Shown here: positions 1 through 8,594 of the stretch, one piece after another | Layout of the letters: each line of letters starts with the position of its first letter | How positions within the stretch are numbered: position 1 is the first letter of the stretch | Origin: Paracoccus spongiarum | GTDB taxonomy: Bacteria > Pseudomonadota > Alphaproteobacteria > Rhodobacterales > Rhodobacteraceae | DNA: 64,000 nt | Assembly: GCF_030732095.1 (NCBI RefSeq) | Contig: NZ_JAVAMQ010000003.1 | Span: forward strand, 186,001-250,000 | Reading direction: 5' to 3' | The notes under the pieces: model-generated | Seen by the model: only the letters and a program-made list of their open reading frames with translations | Told to the model about the DNA's origin: nothing | The model's database searches: none | Program-made: the position numbers and the translations under genes

Positions 1-1
1 G

Positions 2-616
2 CGCTGCTATCTCGGACTTGACCTGTCGTCGACAGTCGACCTGACCGCGCTGGCGGCTTTCTTCCCCGATACCGGCGATCTGCTGGCATGGTTCTGGAAG
101 CCCAAGGACGGGCTGGACGAGGCCGAGCGGCTGGACCATGTGCCTTACAAGACATGGGTGCGGCAGGGCTTCATCGAGGCGACGCCGGGCAGGGCCATCG
201 ACAAGGGTTTTGTCGTCTGCCGTCTGGCCGAGATTGCGGCGCTGTATGACGTGCAGGGCGTTGCGTTCGACCGCTGGGGCATGAGGGAAGTCGAGCGGAT
301 CATGGCCGACGAGGGCGTCAAGCTGCCCATGGAAGCATGGGGGCAAGGCTATCAGGATATGGCGCCCGCGCTGGATGCGGTCGAAAAGCTGGTCCTGCAA
401 GGCGAACTCAGGCACCCGAACAATCCGGTCCTGACCATGTGCGTCGCCAATGCCATCGCCACGCTGTCACCGGCAGGCGGTCGCAAGCTGGACAAGGCCA
501 AAGCGACAGGCCGGATCGACGGGCTGCAAGCGGCGGCAATGGCAATCGGTCTGGCCGCAAGGACGCCCGCACCGAAGAAATCCGTCTATGCGCAACGTGG
601 CGTTTTCGTTGCTTAA
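2..616 (+). CDS. terL: Phage terminase large subunit, C-terminal part (cut by window start)
   Basis: The frame is open from base 2, so the start and the ATPase domain lie before the window; 204 residues are visible. They cover the RNase H-like nuclease domain. GLDLSSTVDLT near the beginning carries the first metal-binding Asp (D7) of the terminase nuclease fold, and RIDGLQAAAMAIG near the end matches the last acidic position and following helix of that domain. Large terminases drive DNA into the prohead and cut it. The stop at 616 is followed by a 92-nt AT-rich gap and then the capsid gene, so this is the end of the packaging gene and it looks intact at its C-terminus. Family call is from motifs and from the head genes next to it. 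Confidence 0.85.
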   Translation, partial: RCYLGLDLSSTVDLTALAAFFPDTGDLLAWFWKPKDGLDEAERLDHVPYKTWVRQGFIEATPGRAIDKGFVVCRLAEIAALYDVQGVAFDRWGMREVERIMADEGVKLPMEAWGQGYQDMAPALDAVEKLVLQGELRHPNNPVLTMCVANAIATLSPAGGRKLDKAKATGRIDGLQAAAMAIGLAARTPAPKKSVYAQRGVFVA

Positions 617-708
617 TAACCCTTGTTAGGTCAGTATTATTGACTTATTATGGACCCGTTCGAACAGGCCCGTCGTGATGACGCGCTAGTCCCTGAGAAG
701 GATACAGA

Positions 709-1959
709 ATGAAGCTTCATGACTTGCAAGAACAGCGCAGTCAGGCGGTCGCGGAGATGCGCCGCTTGGCTGACGCCGTTGAAACCCGTGGCGACGACTA
801 TACCGCCGAAGAGGAAAAGCGTCACGCCGACCTCAAGAAAGACATCACCAATCTCGACGCGAAAATTCAGCGCGCCAAGGACATCGCCGACATCGAACGC
901 AGTGCACCTGCCGTCGTGTCGGGCCGTGGTGATGGCGCCTATGAAGACCGCGCCCGCGATTTCAGTGTCACGACCGCGATCCGCGCCGCCATGGGCGAAC
1001 GTGTGGACGATGGCCGGGAACGCGAACTCTCGACCGAACTGAAACGCCGTTCGGCGCGTGCCTTCACCGGCATTGCCGTCCCGGACGAAGTGTTCATGGA
1101 AAAGCGCACGCTGATGACCTCTGGCGCGGCGGCTGACCTTGTGCCGAACGTCCATCGCGGCGACCTGTTCATCGACATGCGCCGCAGCGCCATCATGACC
1201 GCGCGACTGGGCGCGACCGTGCTGGACGGACTGACCGGCACCATCGACATTCCCAAGCAAACCGCATCCTCGGCGGCTCAATGGGTGGCGGAAGACAGCG
1301 CGCTGACGGAAACCGACGCGAACTTCACCGACGTGAACCTTGCACCGAAGACCGTCGGCAGCCTGACCAGTTATTCCCGGCGCACGCTGATCAACGCCGT
1401 CCCTGCCGTCGAACAGCTTGTCCGTCGCGATCTGGCGGCTGTTGTGGCCCGTGCCATCGACTATCAGGCAATCTTCGGTGATGGCAGCGCAGGCACGCCG
1501 ACGGGCGTCGTCAATGCCTCTGGCGTCGCGACCTCGACACTGGCGACCCCTAGCTGGGCCGAAGTGCTGGCAATGATTGCGGCGATCCAAAGCGAAGACG
1601 CCGACATCGGTTCGCTGAACTGGGCCATGAACCCGGCGGCGGTCGCCAAGCTGCGCGCCACGAACAAGGTCGCGGCGGAACCTGAACACGGCTTCCTGAT
1701 GACCGAACCCGGCAGTCTGGCGGGCTATGGCGTCGGAACCTCGACCGCCATTCCCACGACCGCAACGCCAGACACGACCGTCATCTTCGGGGCATGGCCG
1801 CAACTGCTCATCGGTCGCTGGTCTGGCACCGACATTCTGGTCAACCCGTATGGCTCAGGCTATGCGGCGGGCCGTGTGCAGGTTCGCGCGATGCAGGATG
1901 TCGATGTCGCTGTCCGCCATGGCGAAAGCTTCGCCGTCGCGGCTGATCTGGCGGTCTGA
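709..1959 (+). CDS. Phage major capsid protein, HK97 family
   Basis: The protein has 416 residues, normal for HK97-type capsids that carry a scaffolding delta domain. Residues 1 to about 70 are charged and helical (coiled-coil-like), as expected for the delta domain removed by the prohead protease. The remainder has the phage_capsid pattern, including the segment around IDIPKQTASSAAQWVAEDSA and a PTGVVN motif. A GAGAAGGA ribosome site sits just before the ATG at 709. The protease gene begins 1 nt after this gene, so both are surely one operon. The capsid stands directly after terminase, before protease and portal, which differs from the common terminase-portal-protease-capsid order. Confidence 0.92.
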   Translation: MKLHDLQEQRSQAVAEMRRLADAVETRGDDYTAEEEKRHADLKKDITNLDAKIQRAKDIADIERSAPAVVSGRGDGAYEDRARDFSVTTAIRAAMGERVDDGRERELSTELKRRSARAFTGIAVPDEVFMEKRTLMTSGAAADLVPNVHRGDLFIDMRRSAIMTARLGATVLDGLTGTIDIPKQTASSAAQWVAEDSALTETDANFTDVNLAPKTVGSLTSYSRRTLINAVPAVEQLVRRDLAAVVARAIDYQAIFGDGSAGTPTGVVNASGVATSTLATPSWAEVLAMIAAIQSEDADIGSLNWAMNPAAVAKLRATNKVAAEPEHGFLMTEPGSLAGYGVGTSTAIPTTATPDTTVIFGAWPQLLIGRWSGTDILVNPYGSGYAAGRVQVRAMQDVDVAVRHGESFAVAADLAV

Positions 1960-1960
1960 C

Positions 1961-2476
1961 ATGGAGCGGCGGACGGCGATTGAACTCCGGGCCGCAGGGC
2001 GGAAGCTGGAAGGCTATGCCGCCATCTTCGGACAGGACGTGCGCATTCGGGACTTCACCGAAGTCATCCTGCCCGGCGCTTTCTCGCAAACACTGGCAGA
2101 GGGCAGGGACATCCTTGCCCTTGCCGATCACGATGCCCGCGCCGTTCTGGCCCGCACCCGATCCGGGACGCTGCGGCTTGCCGAAGACACGCGCGGGCTT
2201 CACTTCGAACTGGACGTCCCGAATACCAGCGCAGGCCGCGACATCCTCGAACTTGCGGATCGCGGCGATATTGGCGGGGCGTCTTTCGGATTCACTGTGA
2301 AGGATGAACGCTGGACGAACGACCGGCGCGAACTGCGGGCCATCAATCTTCACGAAGTCAGCATTGTCTCGGCGTTCCCTGCCTACGACGGGACAATAGT
2401 GCAGGCGAGGCGGCGGCTAGACGGATGGACTCCCCGACTGGTCGCTGCCCGCCGCTTTTTGGATTCCTGCCAATGA
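1961..2476 (+). CDS. HK97-type prohead protease
   Basis: A protease of 171 residues that would cleave the capsid delta domain during head maturation. I start it at ATG 1961, one base after the capsid stop, because the upstream in-frame extension overlaps the capsid gene and does not look like the family. The sequence shows the family pattern: LEGYAAIFGQ at the N-terminus, the His box ALADHDARAVLART, the Ser box GGASFGFTV and the C-terminal LHEVSIVSAFPAYDGT. Together these supply the expected catalytic His and Ser. The portal start overlaps the stop as ATGA (2473-2476), suggesting translational coupling. Confidence 0.9.
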   Translation: MERRTAIELRAAGRKLEGYAAIFGQDVRIRDFTEVILPGAFSQTLAEGRDILALADHDARAVLARTRSGTLRLAEDTRGLHFELDVPNTSAGRDILELADRGDIGGASFGFTVKDERWTNDRRELRAINLHEVSIVSAFPAYDGTIVQARRRLDGWTPRLVAARRFLDSCQ

Positions 2477-3699
2477 GCATCTTCGACCGCCTCCTTCGGC
2501 GCAATCGTCACGACGTCGTGACAACTGAAACCCGCGCATCGTCCTGGGACTTGCTGGCGAGCATGGGCCTGCCGACGCTGGCCGGGGGCTATATCGCGCC
2601 CGCCGTCATCGAAGGCAACGCCGCTGCCTTCAACGCCATCACCATCATCTCCGAGGCCGTGGCCGCGCTGCCGCTGAACGTCTATCGCAAGGACGGCGAC
2701 GGCGTGCGCAATGCCGAGGCGTCGCATCCCGTGGCCCGACTGTTCGGTCACGCGCCGAACGATCTACAGACCCCGACGGAACTGGTCGCAATGATGCAGG
2801 CAAACTGCCTTGTCCATGGCGCGGCATATGCCGAGATCGAGCGCGACGGCAACGGGCGCCCTGCGGCGCTGTGGCCGATCCATCCGGGGCAAATCAGCAT
2901 CGAGCGCATTCCCGGCACCCGCCGCATTCGCTATCAGGTCAGCGACGAAATCGGTTCCCGTCGCCTTTTGCCGGATGAAGTGTTCACTCTTCGCGACCGA
3001 TGGGACTGCCCGTTCACGCCGCGCAGCCGCCTTGACCGTTGCCGCGAGGCGCTGGGCGGTTCCGTGGCGACTGAACGCTTCGCGCAATCGATCTGGCGCA
3101 ACGGCGCCCGCCTGTCGGGCTTTGTGAAGCACCCGGAACAGATTGGCCCGGATGCCGCAAGGACGCTCAGGGACAGCCTGAACGCGCTTTACGGCGGGGC
3201 AGAGAATGCGGGCAAGATCGGCGTTCTGGAAGAAGGCAGCGACTGGGTGCCGGTATCATCAACCGCGCATGATGCCGAACTGTCCGAAGCCCGCCGTCTG
3301 GCCGTGCTGGAAGTGGCCCGTATCTTCAACGTCCCGGCGCCGCTGCTCAATGAACTGACCAACGCGAATTACAGCAATGTCGTAGAGATGCGGCGACAGT
3401 TTGCGGCGGGAACGGTGCAGCCTTGGCTGGTCCGCTGGGAAGAGGCGATCATGCGCGACCTGTTCAGCGAAGCAGGCCGTCGCAGCCATGAGGTCGAATT
3501 CGACACCGACCTGTTGGTCCGGGCCGATTATCTGACCCGCCTGCAAGGCTACCGCATCGGGCGCGAAACCGGGCTCTACAGCGCCAATGACCTGCGCCGC
3601 TTCGAGCATATGAACCCGCGCAGCGATGCCGACGCCGACGTCTTCCTCAGCCCGATGAACATGCAGTCCGAACAAAAGGCCGCACCCAAAGAGGAATAA
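2473..3699 (+). CDS. Phage portal protein, HK97 family
   Basis: The portal is the dodecameric ring at the capsid vertex through which DNA enters. From ATG 2473 it has 408 residues, typical of the HK97 portal family. Supporting segments are AFNAITIISEAVAALPLNVY (N-terminal wing), the LWPIHPGQISIERI strand, and the stem and clip region ending in IFNVPAPLLNELTNANYSN, a family signature. The ATGA overlap with the protease fixes the start. No head-tail connector, tape measure or tail gene follows; instead two Cys-rich proteins come next and then the tRNA. Confidence 0.9.
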   Translation: MSIFDRLLRRNRHDVVTTETRASSWDLLASMGLPTLAGGYIAPAVIEGNAAAFNAITIISEAVAALPLNVYRKDGDGVRNAEASHPVARLFGHAPNDLQTPTELVAMMQANCLVHGAAYAEIERDGNGRPAALWPIHPGQISIERIPGTRRIRYQVSDEIGSRRLLPDEVFTLRDRWDCPFTPRSRLDRCREALGGSVATERFAQSIWRNGARLSGFVKHPEQIGPDAARTLRDSLNALYGGAENAGKIGVLEEGSDWVPVSSTAHDAELSEARRLAVLEVARIFNVPAPLLNELTNANYSNVVEMRRQFAAGTVQPWLVRWEEAIMRDLFSEAGRRSHEVEFDTDLLVRADYLTRLQGYRIGRETGLYSANDLRRFEHMNPRSDADADVFLSPMNMQSEQKAAPKEE

Positions 3700-3702
3700 G
3701 CG

Positions 3703-4215
3703 ATGCTGGTCATGACACCCGCTGCCAAGGCCATGCTTCGAAAGGAACGGCGGCGGGAACGTGACGCCATGCGCGGCAAGCTGGGCGAGACCCGGCACCG
3801 GGCGCTTGTGGATCGGCTGGCCAAGACGATCAGGACCGAACGCGAGGCCGGGCGGATTGCCACGCTCTTCAATCTGGAAGGGCCGCTGCGCCACGCGATC
3901 CGGTCCAAGCTGTGCCTTCAGGGCTGGCGCTGGTCCGATGCCGACGCAATGGCCCGCGATCTGCTGGACGCGACATTCATCCGCCTGGGTGCGAATAGGC
4001 CGTCGTGGAACGAAGGCCAGCCCGAGTGGCTGATCGACGGCGGCGGGCTGATTGGAAGGCTGGTATGCGCGCGGCGCGGATGCGACAGGCCGCTGCCGGA
4101 AGGTCACCGAAAGTTCTGCGGCAAGCTATGCCGCGATGCACATCATACCAGCATTGAACGGCTCTTGCGGGCCGGCGAAAATGCCGCCCTTGATATGGCC
4201 GTTGGCCGCGAATGA
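3703..4215 (+). CDS. Phage-associated protein with C-terminal Cys-rich zinc module
   Basis: I do not recognise this 170-residue protein. The first 60 residues are very basic (KERRRERDAMRGK) and probably helical, followed by a mixed middle region. The C-terminal part, about residues 119-147, has CARRGCDRPLP and then FCGKLCRDAHH, a Cys/His cluster that could bind zinc. The same [FYW]C-x3-C signature recurs four times in the next protein, so the two may be related or work together. It starts 3 nt after the portal stop and overlaps the next gene as ATGA, so it belongs to the head operon. A role in head completion, DNA processing or regulation cannot be told from sequence. Confidence 0.75.
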   Translation: MLVMTPAAKAMLRKERRRERDAMRGKLGETRHRALVDRLAKTIRTEREAGRIATLFNLEGPLRHAIRSKLCLQGWRWSDADAMARDLLDATFIRLGANRPSWNEGQPEWLIDGGGLIGRLVCARRGCDRPLPEGHRKFCGKLCRDAHHTSIERLLRAGENAALDMAVGRE

Positions 4216-4715
4216 CCGACCCGCTATTCCAAACATTCTGCAAGGGCTGCGGGACCGAATTGCCGAGCGGACCTTATGCCGAGGTTCGGGAATGGTGCGG
4301 CGCAAAATGCTACAACGACCATTATCACGCACTTGAAAAAGCCGCCCGGCTGGACGCCAAGCGCAACCGTCCGCCCTGCAAGCAATGCGGCGGACCTGTC
4401 GCCATCCACAAGGACCGGCGGGCTGTCTATTGTTCGTTGCCCTGCCAGCAAAAAGGCGTGCGTGCGGAATGGCGGCTCAAACTGGCCCGCATCTGCGAGC
4501 ATTGCCGCAAGCCCTATGTCCCGAACACTAAGGATCAGCGGTTTTGTGGTCAGTGGTGCCGGGCGCAGGCAACGATCCGAAAGCACCAACCGCGACCGTG
4601 CCAATGGTGTGACGCCATGATCCAGAAACCCAAGCTGGCAGCGACGAAATACTGCTGTAGCACCTGCGCAGCACGGGCGCGCGAGGCAGCGCGTAGGGCG
4701 AAACGCGAAACCTGA
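4212..4715 (+). CDS. Cys-rich protein with four tandem zinc-like modules
   Basis: This 167-residue protein is unrecognised but has clear internal structure. Four modules each have CxxC followed about 15-17 residues later by a C-x2/3-C pair: CKGCGTELP with WCGAKC, CKQCGGPVA with YCSLPC, CEHCRKPYV with FCGQWC, and CQWCDAMIQ with YCCSTC. The spacing and short size suggest repeated small zinc ribbons or knuckles. The C-terminus is basic (AREAARRAKRET), which would suit nucleic acid binding. It is the last gene of the element; its stop at 4715 lies 81 nt before the 3' end of the tRNA-Ala. An HNH nuclease was considered, but no HNH motif is visible. Confidence 0.75.
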   Translation: MTDPLFQTFCKGCGTELPSGPYAEVREWCGAKCYNDHYHALEKAARLDAKRNRPPCKQCGGPVAIHKDRRAVYCSLPCQQKGVRAEWRLKLARICEHCRKPYVPNTKDQRFCGQWCRAQATIRKHQPRPCQWCDAMIQKPKLAATKYCCSTCAARAREAARRAKRET

Positions 4716-4796
4716 ACCTTGTTCCCCCAGTGTTCCCCGAAGGGCGAAGGGGTGCTGACCGTTCGGTCACAATATCGTCTAACTGTCTGATTTTAT

Positions 4797-4872
<76 letters not shown>

Positions 4873-4915
4873 ACCGGAGGTCCGCGGCGGGCGTTCGCCT
4901 GTCCGCGTGGGGGGT

Positions 4916-4944
4916 CGTATAGGGGGGGGCGGGGCGGGGTGCAA
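4916..4944 (-). promoter_or_regulatory. Predicted promoter of tRNA-Ala
   Basis: On the minus strand TTGCAC (4944-4939) and TATACG (4921-4916) are separated by exactly 17 nt, and the -10 lies 43 nt before the tRNA 5' end. The spacer is almost pure C. This fits a sigma70-type stable-RNA promoter; the call is from pattern only. Confidence 0.55.
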
Positions 4945-5006
4945 GCGGAAAATTCGCGAAGGCGGCGCGGTTTTTCCGGCGCCGCGATGCGGTCCCGCCG
5001 GATGCG

Positions 5007-5030
5007 AAAACGCGGCCCTTCCGGGCCGCG
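5007..5030 (-). terminator. Rho-independent terminator of the FYDLN protein gene
   Basis: On the minus strand an 8-bp stem CGCGGCCC/GGGCCGCG with a GGAA tetraloop is followed by TTTT. It begins 48 nt after the stop of the gene ending at 5078. Confidence 0.75.
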
Positions 5031-5077
5031 TGTCTCTGGCATCGGGCGATGAATGGCCGCTGCGGGCCGCGGCGCGA

Positions 5078-5392
5078 TCAGTCGTCGTCCTCATCCGCGA
5101 CATCGGCGATCTCGTCCAGAGAGACATCGCCGTCGTCGTCGTCCTCTTCCAGCAGATCGTCGTCGAGATCGCCGCCCTCGTCGTCGAGATCCTCGTCATC
5201 ATCGGTCAGGTCGTTCGTGGTCTGCGTCGACGCCTTCTCGCTGACCAGTGTGCGGCCGCGTCCGTCGGTCAGGCTTTCCAGCGTGAACTGGTTGCCGCAG
5301 GCCGGGCAGGTCATCGGATTGCTGCGCAAATCGTAGAACCGGGTCGTGCAATGCGGGCACAGGCGTTTCGTGCCCCATTCCTCTTTGGGCAT
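5078..5392 (-). CDS. FYDLN acid domain protein (TIGR02300-type)
   Basis: A 104-residue protein of the alphaproteobacterial TIGR02300 family, whose function is unknown. The N-terminal half has two CxxC pairs (CPHCTTRFYDL and CPACGNQF), likely one zinc ribbon, with the name-giving FYDL next to the first pair. The C-terminal half, from about residue 60, is almost entirely Asp and Glu (for example DDDEDLDDEGGDLDDD). A strong site AAGGAG precedes the ATG at 5392, fixing the start. It is a single gene between the tRNA-Ala and the protease gene, with its own terminator. The acidic tail might mimic nucleic acid or bind basic proteins; that is speculation. Confidence 0.9.
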   Translation of the reverse strand: MPKEEWGTKRLCPHCTTRFYDLRSNPMTCPACGNQFTLESLTDGRGRTLVSEKASTQTTNDLTDDDEDLDDEGGDLDDDLLEEDDDDGDVSLDEIADVADEDDD

Positions 5393-5493
5393 GGTAATCT
5401 CCTTCCGCCGCGATTAGGGAATTTGGCGACCCCGTGCCACAGCCATGCGGGGCTGTCAAAGGCTTTTCTGGGTGCGGGTGGCGGGCAGGACGG

Positions 5494-6180
5494 ATGGGCG
5501 AGCAGATTATCCTGGCCTGCGGGATGCGGATCGCGCTTCGGCGGTCGTCGCGGGCGCGGCGCATGACGCTGCGGGTGCCGCGCGACGGCGGCGACGCGGT
5601 GCTGACCCTGCCCAGTCAGGTGGCCCTGGCCGAAGGCCGCGCCTTTGCCGAGATGCGGCGCGACTGGCTGATGCAGGCCGCGGCGCGCAGGCCGGCGCCC
5701 CTGCTGGCCGAGCATGGCGCCCTGCTGCCGGTCGAGGGCGTCCCGCGCAGGCTGGTGCCTGCCGCAGTCGCCGCCGCGCAGCTGCAGCCCGACGCCCTGC
5801 TGCTGCCGGCACGGCGGGCCTGCGGGCCGGTGGTGCAGGGCTTCTTGCGGCATCTGGCCCATCAGCGGCTGTGCGTGGCCTGCGACCGCCATGCGGCGCG
5901 GCTGGGGCGCGCGGTGCGCGCGATCACGCTGCGCGACACGCGGTCGCGATGGGGCAGCTGTACGACCGGCGGCCGGCTGATGTTCTCGTGGAGGCTGGCG
6001 ATGGCGCCGCCTGAGATCCTCGATTATGTCGCCGCGCATGAGGTCGCGCATCTGGCGCATATGGACCATTCGGACCGTTTCTGGACGGCGGTGGCGCGGC
6101 TGATGCCCGATTACGCCCCTCGCCGCGCCTGGCTGCGCCAGCATGGCGGCGGCCTGATGGCGTGGAAATTCCGCGATTGA
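5494..6180 (+). CDS. YgjP-like zinc metallopeptidase (DUF45)
   Basis: From ATG 5494 the protein has 228 residues. SRWGSC at 151-156 and HEVAHLAHMDHS at 182-193 are the two signatures of the DUF45/YgjP family; HEVAH supplies the zinc-binding His pair and catalytic Glu, with a further His close by. There is no signal peptide or membrane segment, so it should be cytosolic. In-frame sequence upstream of 5494 lacks a good ribosome site. It is divergent from the FYDLN gene and followed by a GntR regulator 31 nt later. The family's natural substrates are not well established. Confidence 0.85.
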   Translation: MGEQIILACGMRIALRRSSRARRMTLRVPRDGGDAVLTLPSQVALAEGRAFAEMRRDWLMQAAARRPAPLLAEHGALLPVEGVPRRLVPAAVAAAQLQPDALLLPARRACGPVVQGFLRHLAHQRLCVACDRHAARLGRAVRAITLRDTRSRWGSCTTGGRLMFSWRLAMAPPEILDYVAAHEVAHLAHMDHSDRFWTAVARLMPDYAPRRAWLRQHGGGLMAWKFRD

Positions 6181-6211
6181 CCCGCGCCGCGCCGCTCATC
6201 ACAGATAGCGC

Positions 6212-6856
6212 ATGACCGCGTCCCGCCCGACCGATCCCGCCGCGCATGAGCGCCTGTATCGCAGCCTGCGCAGCCGCATCATGCTGGGCGAGGTGGCACC
6301 GGGGCAGGCGATGACGCTGCGCGGGCTGGCGCGCGACTATCACCTGTCGATGACGCCCGCCCGCGAGGCGGTGCGGCGGCTGGTGGCCGAGGGGGCGCTG
6401 TCGCTGTCGGCCTCGGGCCGGGTCTCGACGCCGGAACTGTCGGACGAGCGGATCGAGGAACTGGCTGCGCTGCGGGCCCTCATCGAGCCGGAACTGGCCG
6501 CGCGTGCCCTGCCGCGGGCGCATTTCGCCCTGATCGACCGGCTGGCCCAGATGAATGGCCGCATCGGCGACGCGGTCGAGCGGCACGATGCGGTCGGCTA
6601 TATCCGCTGCAATCTGGATTTCCACCGCATGCTGTATCTGCGTGCCCAGGCCCCCGCGATGCTGGCGATGCTCGAGACGATCTGGCTGCAGCTGGGGCCG
6701 ACGATGCAGGCGCTGTACGGCCGGGCGCGCCGGAACGAGCCTCCGCGCCATCACCGGATGATCCTGGCGGCGCTGCGGGCCGGGGACGAACCCGCGCTGC
6801 GGCTGGCGGTCCGGGCCGATGTGACGCACGGGCTGCGGCTGCTGACCGCCGGCTAG
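6212..6856 (+). CDS. GntR family transcriptional regulator (FCD type)
   Basis: This regulator has 214 residues. Residues 10-75 form a winged helix: LRSRIMLGEVAPGQAMTLRG is the typical GntR start, and MTPAREAVRRLVAEGALS is the recognition helix and wing. The remaining all-helical part with repeated acidic and His residues (for example FHRMLYLR) fits an FCD ligand domain, which often binds a metal and a small carboxylate. It lies 31 nt after the protease gene and could be co-transcribed with it. The target genes are not evident from the neighbours. Confidence 0.85.
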   Translation: MTASRPTDPAAHERLYRSLRSRIMLGEVAPGQAMTLRGLARDYHLSMTPAREAVRRLVAEGALSLSASGRVSTPELSDERIEELAALRALIEPELAARALPRAHFALIDRLAQMNGRIGDAVERHDAVGYIRCNLDFHRMLYLRAQAPAMLAMLETIWLQLGPTMQALYGRARRNEPPRHHRMILAALRAGDEPALRLAVRADVTHGLRLLTAG

Positions 6857-6892
6857 GTCGCCGCGCCCGGCTGTGCCTGCGGCCGCCGCGGC

Positions 6893-7528
6893 CTAGCGGC
6901 GCGGCATCGTCGGCAGCGCCGGCATCTGCGGCAGCGCCAGCCCGGTCGGTTGCAGAAGGGACGAGGGGATGATGCGCGAATACTTGGTGCCCTCGATCGC
7001 GGCCCCGGCCATCAGCCCGGCCTGCCCGAAGATCATCGCCACCACCGGATATTGCGCGGTGATCGTGTCCGCGCCAAGCGCCATGCCGCCCGCCGGGATC
7101 GCATAATAGGCATCCGCCCCCGCCACCCAGCCCGGTGCCGCGCGGAACGCCGAAAGCGCCGCATCGCTCTGGAAGATCAGCACATGGGCGAATTGCTGGG
7201 CGCCCGCCTGAAACCCGAACGAGGCCTGCGTCGCCGAATAGTAATCGACCGTGGCGCCGCCGATCCTCAGCGCCCCCTCGCCATAGGCGCCACCGACGCC
7301 CAGCGCGGCCTCGGTCATCAGCGGCATGTAGAGAACGCCCCTGGCGGCCTGCACCAGCGGCCCGGCCGAGGGGTAGTTCTGCAACAGGTATTGATGCGTC
7401 TGGTCGACCCGCGCATCAAGCTGTGCGCCGGCATTGCTGCCAACCGCGTTCGTGCAGCCTGCCACGGCCAGCGCCGCGCCTGCGGACGCGATCATGCCGC
7501 GGCGGGTCATCATCCCGGATCTGCTCAT
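6893..7528 (-). CDS. YSC84-type lipid-binding lipoprotein with Tat-like signal
   Basis: I start at ATG 7528, giving 211 residues; an ATG 30 nt upstream is possible. The N-terminus reads MTRRGMIASAGAALAVAGC: a twin-arginine pair, a hydrophobic core and a lipobox ending in Cys, so the protein is probably exported and lipid-anchored. The remainder is rich in Gly and Ala and resembles the Ysc84 lipid-binding domain (GVLYMPLMTEAALGVGGAYG and SFGFQAGAQQFAHVLIF). The bacterial role is unknown. It is convergent with the GntR gene, and its stop is 36 nt from that gene's end. Confidence 0.75.
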   Translation of the reverse strand: MSRSGMMTRRGMIASAGAALAVAGCTNAVGSNAGAQLDARVDQTHQYLLQNYPSAGPLVQAARGVLYMPLMTEAALGVGGAYGEGALRIGGATVDYYSATQASFGFQAGAQQFAHVLIFQSDAALSAFRAAPGWVAGADAYYAIPAGGMALGADTITAQYPVVAMIFGQAGLMAGAAIEGTKYSRIIPSSLLQPTGLALPQMPALPTMPRR

Positions 7529-7598
7529 CTCGTCGCCTCGCGTTTCGTGATCCGGCATTGACGGCCGGTTGCGCGCAACGATACGCGAGCCGGCCCCC

Positions 7599-8594
7599 TC
7601 ACGCCAGCATTTCGGCCACCGCCGGCGCGAAATAGCTCAGGACGCCGTCGCAACCCGCGCGCCGGAAGCCCAGCAGGCTTTCCAGCATCGCTTCGCGCGA
7701 CAGCCAGCCGTTGCGGATCGCGCCTTCCAGCATCGCGTATTCGCCGCTGACCTGATAGGCGAAGGTCGGAGCGCCGAATTCGTCCTTCACGGCCCGGCAG
7801 ATGTCCAGATAGGGCATTCCCGGCTTGACCATCACCATGTCGGCGCCCTCGGCCAGGTCGCGGGCCACGCAGCGCAGCGCCTCGCCCCGGTTGGCGGGGT
7901 TGATCTGATAGGTCTTCTTGTCGCCGATCAGCCGCCCCGAGGCCCCCACCGCATCGCGGAACGGGCCATAGAAGGCGCTGGCGAATTTTGCCGCATAGGA
8001 CAGGATCGCCACCTGCTTGTGGCCGTGGGCCTCCAGCGCGCCGCGCAGCGCGCCGATCCGGCCGTCCATCATGTCCGAGGGGCCGAGGATGTCGGCCCCC
8101 GCCTCGGCCTGCACCAGCGCCATCCGCACCAGCGCGGTGATCGTCTCGTCGTTCAGGATCTCGCCATCGACCACGATGCCGTCATGGCCGTTGGCATTGT
8201 AGGGGTCCAGCGCGATGTCGGTCATCACCGCGAGATCGGGCACCGTCTCCTTGACGGCGCGGATCGCGCGGTTGCCGATATTGTCGGGGTCCCATGCCCG
8301 CTCGCAGCCCTCGGTGCGCAGGTCCTGGTCCGAATGGGGAAAGATGCAGATGGCGGGAATGTTCAGCCGCGCGGCCCGCTCGGCGGCCCGCCGCGCGCCA
8401 TCAAGGGTCAGCCGCTCGACCCCGGGCATCGAGGCGATCTCGCCCTCGGCACCGGCGACCTCGGTCACGAAGATCGGCCAGATCAGGTTGGCGGAGGCGA
8501 GGTTCACCTCGCTGACCATGGCGCGCAGATTGGCGGTGCGGCGCAGCCGGCGCAGGCGCGAGGCGGGAAAGGGGGCGATGATCGGGCTGGCCAT
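7599..8594 (-). CDS. hemB: Delta-aminolevulinic acid dehydratase (porphobilinogen synthase)
   Basis: HemB condenses two 5-aminolevulinate molecules to porphobilinogen in the haem, bacteriochlorophyll and B12 pathway. From ATG 8594 it has 331 residues, the usual length. The two active-site lysines are K203 (ILSYAAKFASAFYGP) and K257 (DMVMVKPGMPYLD). The metal loop reads MTDIALDPYNANGHDG: it has Asp where zinc enzymes have Cys, so this is the Mg/K-dependent, zinc-free type known from Rhodobacter. Upstream in-frame sequence overlaps the divergent promoter, and MASPI is the natural start. It is transcribed alone and divergently from the membrane protein gene at 8693. Confidence 0.97.
   Translation of the reverse strand: MASPIIAPFPASRLRRLRRTANLRAMVSEVNLASANLIWPIFVTEVAGAEGEIASMPGVERLTLDGARRAAERAARLNIPAICIFPHSDQDLRTEGCERAWDPDNIGNRAIRAVKETVPDLAVMTDIALDPYNANGHDGIVVDGEILNDETITALVRMALVQAEAGADILGPSDMMDGRIGALRGALEAHGHKQVAILSYAAKFASAFYGPFRDAVGASGRLIGDKKTYQINPANRGEALRCVARDLAEGADMVMVKPGMPYLDICRAVKDEFGAPTFAYQVSGEYAMLEGAIRNGWLSREAMLESLLGFRRAGCDGVLSYFAPAVAEMLA

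Noticed and set aside
4212..4715. An HNH endonuclease, which often accompanies HK97-type packaging genes
   Set aside because: The Cys pairs are clear, but no HNH or HHxxP-type catalytic motif is present.
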